This document shows positions 63,177 to 64,000 of a DNA stretch of 64,000 nucleotides, one piece after another; position 1 is the first letter of the stretch, and the number at the start of each line of letters is the position of its first letter. Where the stretch lies: NCBI GenBank assembly GCA_016282135.1, contig JAEEKA010000006.1, forward strand, positions 38,243 through 102,242, given 5' to 3'. This stretch comes from Oscillospiraceae bacterium. Lineage in GTDB: Bacteria > Bacillota > Clostridia > Oscillospirales > Oscillospiraceae. The notes under the pieces were generated by a model. It did no database searches, was not told the DNA's origin, and saw nothing but the letters and a program-made list of their open reading frames with translations. The translations under genes were made by a program, and so were the position numbers.

Positions 63177-63205
63177 ATTATACCGGAAAAACGACAGAAT
63201 TGCAA
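63177..63205 (-). promoter_or_regulatory. Promoter of the accessory operon
   Basis: On the minus strand TTGCAA (63205-63200), a 17-base spacer and TATAAT (63182-63177), about 50 bases before the first gene. Confidence 0.75.
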
Positions 63206-63284
63206 TGTTTTTAACAGATGGATTCGTATTCACAAGGAATAGAAAATAATATTCACCTCCCAAACTGCGAAGCGCAATTTCACT

Positions 63285-63595
63285 CGGTGTAATGCAGCGC
63301 CTATTTCCATTATCCTCAGCGTTTATCCGTTTGAAGCGTTGTACTACGGCTGGGTTAAAACGACGCTTGGAAAGTATCTGGGCGAAGGCGGGCGCGAGTA
63401 CGTGGAGGCCGACATTGCCGCCCGTGTTGCACAGGATTTTGACGCGAACCGCTACCGCCCCGGGCAGAAGGGCACCGTGGCAGACCGGCTTGTGGCAAGC
63501 GCGGAAAACCGGAGACCATGAGGTCCGTGTACGACTTTCTCCACCATCGTCAGACGGATGAGGCAACGGTAATCCGCGTCATAAGGAGATGTTAA
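63285..63595 (+). pseudogene. Broken gene remnant, identity unknown
   Basis: A GC-rich island of about 300 bases in AT-rich surroundings. One frame reads through YPFEALYYGWVKTTLGKY and AADIAARVAQDF-like text to RPGQKGTVADRL, then stops near 63521. The other frame continues immediately with TMRSVYDFLHHRQTDEATV to a stop at 63593. No start or binding site precedes the segment. This looks like the 3' end of a frameshifted gene. I do not recognise the family; it could be a mobile-element fragment. Confidence 0.35.
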
Positions 63596-63850
63596 GGCGC
63601 CGACCCTATGCGTTTTTCGTGATCGTTTTGCGGGAATATTCTTGCAAAAAACTAAGCAACTTTGCGTAAATATCGTAACGCAGAAAAAGCCTTACACACT
63701 CAAAAAGCAATAATCAAGTAAACCTCTTTTGCCTTGGTAGACAAAAGAGGTTTACTTGTTGTGTAAGAGCGCGTAAAAGTACACCAAACCATAGAAAGAA
63801 CGCCTAAAAGACATTCCTCAAACACTTTCAGAAAAAAGCGTTATCCGAAT
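63596..63850. other. AT-rich stretch without genes
   Basis: No coding frame supported on either strand. The only structure is the long hairpin at 63691-63767. Confidence 0.5.
63691..63767. terminator. Large hairpin, possible terminator
   Basis: A perfect 16-bp inner stem (63716-63731 with 63742-63757, 10-base loop), with an outer 8-bp pairing (63691-63698 with 63760-63767) and an asymmetric bulge. No strong T-run follows. It lies between the remnant and the partial gene at the right edge. Confidence 0.6.
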
Positions 63851-64000
63851 TTATACGTTTTCCAAATCAAAGAAGTATCCAAGCGTATCGACAAGTTCGC
63901 CGTTATCGAACAGCTCTTTTATTGCAGCTTTATTCATCCAGATTGTCTTTGCTACTTCTTTCGTCGTCGCTGAGCGAAGATCAACTTCACCATCATAATC
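63851..64000 (-). CDS. 3' end of a gene cut by the window edge
   Basis: 49 codons of an open frame that continues past the right edge and ends with a stop at 63851. The visible C-terminus runs ...KEVAKTIWMNKAAIKELF and ends in DTLGYFFDLENV. There is no start inside the window. It is AT-rich and not recognised. Confidence 0.6.
   Translation of the reverse strand, partial: DYDGEVDLRSATTKEVAKTIWMNKAAIKELFDNGELVDTLGYFFDLENV

Overview
The window is a bacterial chromosome segment of moderately high GC from a Gram-positive (Firmicutes) spore-forming lineage, most like the gut Clostridia of the Oscillospirales type. Indications are a CIRCE-controlled groESL operon, AddAB instead of RecBCD, Clostridia-type lepB-rbgA-rnhB and tig-clpP-clpX-lon-engB blocks, an intact sigK-like sporulation sigma factor, SLH-anchored secreted proteases, AGGAGG-type ribosome binding sites throughout, and consensus TTGACA/TATAAT promoters. 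The species cannot be named from sequence alone.

Layout. 0-6.3 kb (+ strand): ABC exporter, groES-groEL with promoter and CIRCE, CotH-kinase lipoprotein. 6.5-14 kb (- strand): protein quality control, namely tig, clpP, clpX, lon, engB and a zinc-ribbon protein of unknown role, with terminators between several of them. 14-19.1 kb (- strand): two tandem signal peptidases I, rbgA, rnhB, yraN, a membrane-dipeptidase homologue and a metallophosphoesterase in one tightly packed operon. 19.3-21.6 kb (+): DUF1292 protein, a structured RNA that looks like 6S RNA, and a PrsA/SurA-like membrane-anchored foldase. 21.6-28.4 kb (-): addB-addA. 28.6-32.6 kb (+): XRE regulator, two flavoproteins and a small lipoprotein. 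32.6-35.7 kb (-): YitT transporter-like protein, a large lipoprotein, sigK. 35.8-36.9 kb (+): DUF421/DUF4363 pair. 36.9-38.9 kb (-): dCMP deaminase and dihydropyrimidinase-type amidohydrolase. 39-40.7 kb (+): ECF sigma factor and a putative membrane anti-sigma partner. 40.7-47.3 kb (-): split chromate transporter, FrlD-type sugar kinase, carboxylesterase, TSUP permease, cysteine desulfidase and a cytidylate-kinase-like protein. 47.3-54.9 kb (-): two giant secreted proteases with different catalytic heads on the same cell-wall-binding tail. 55.1-58.5 kb (-): DnaJ-like/HIRAN/DEDDh exonuclease/ABC-F operon. 58.6-63.1 kb (-): a compact six-gene accessory operon of acetyltransferase, nucleotidyltransferase, Nudix, RpiB-like, HExxH and methyltransferase proteins. 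63.1-64 kb: AT-rich, with a broken gene remnant, a strong hairpin and the 3' end of a gene running out of the window.

Most of the window is core housekeeping. The most unusual material is (i) four exactly 28-bp intergenic arrays of degenerate heptamers at 8, 14 (two) and 16.7 kb, (ii) the pair of modular SLH proteases, (iii) the ABC-F protein in which every element of one composite ATP site has decayed together, (iv) the DnaJ-HIRAN-exonuclease operon, and (v) the six-gene accessory operon at the right end next to a degraded island edge. No CRISPR array, tRNA, rRNA, intact transposase or prophage was seen.
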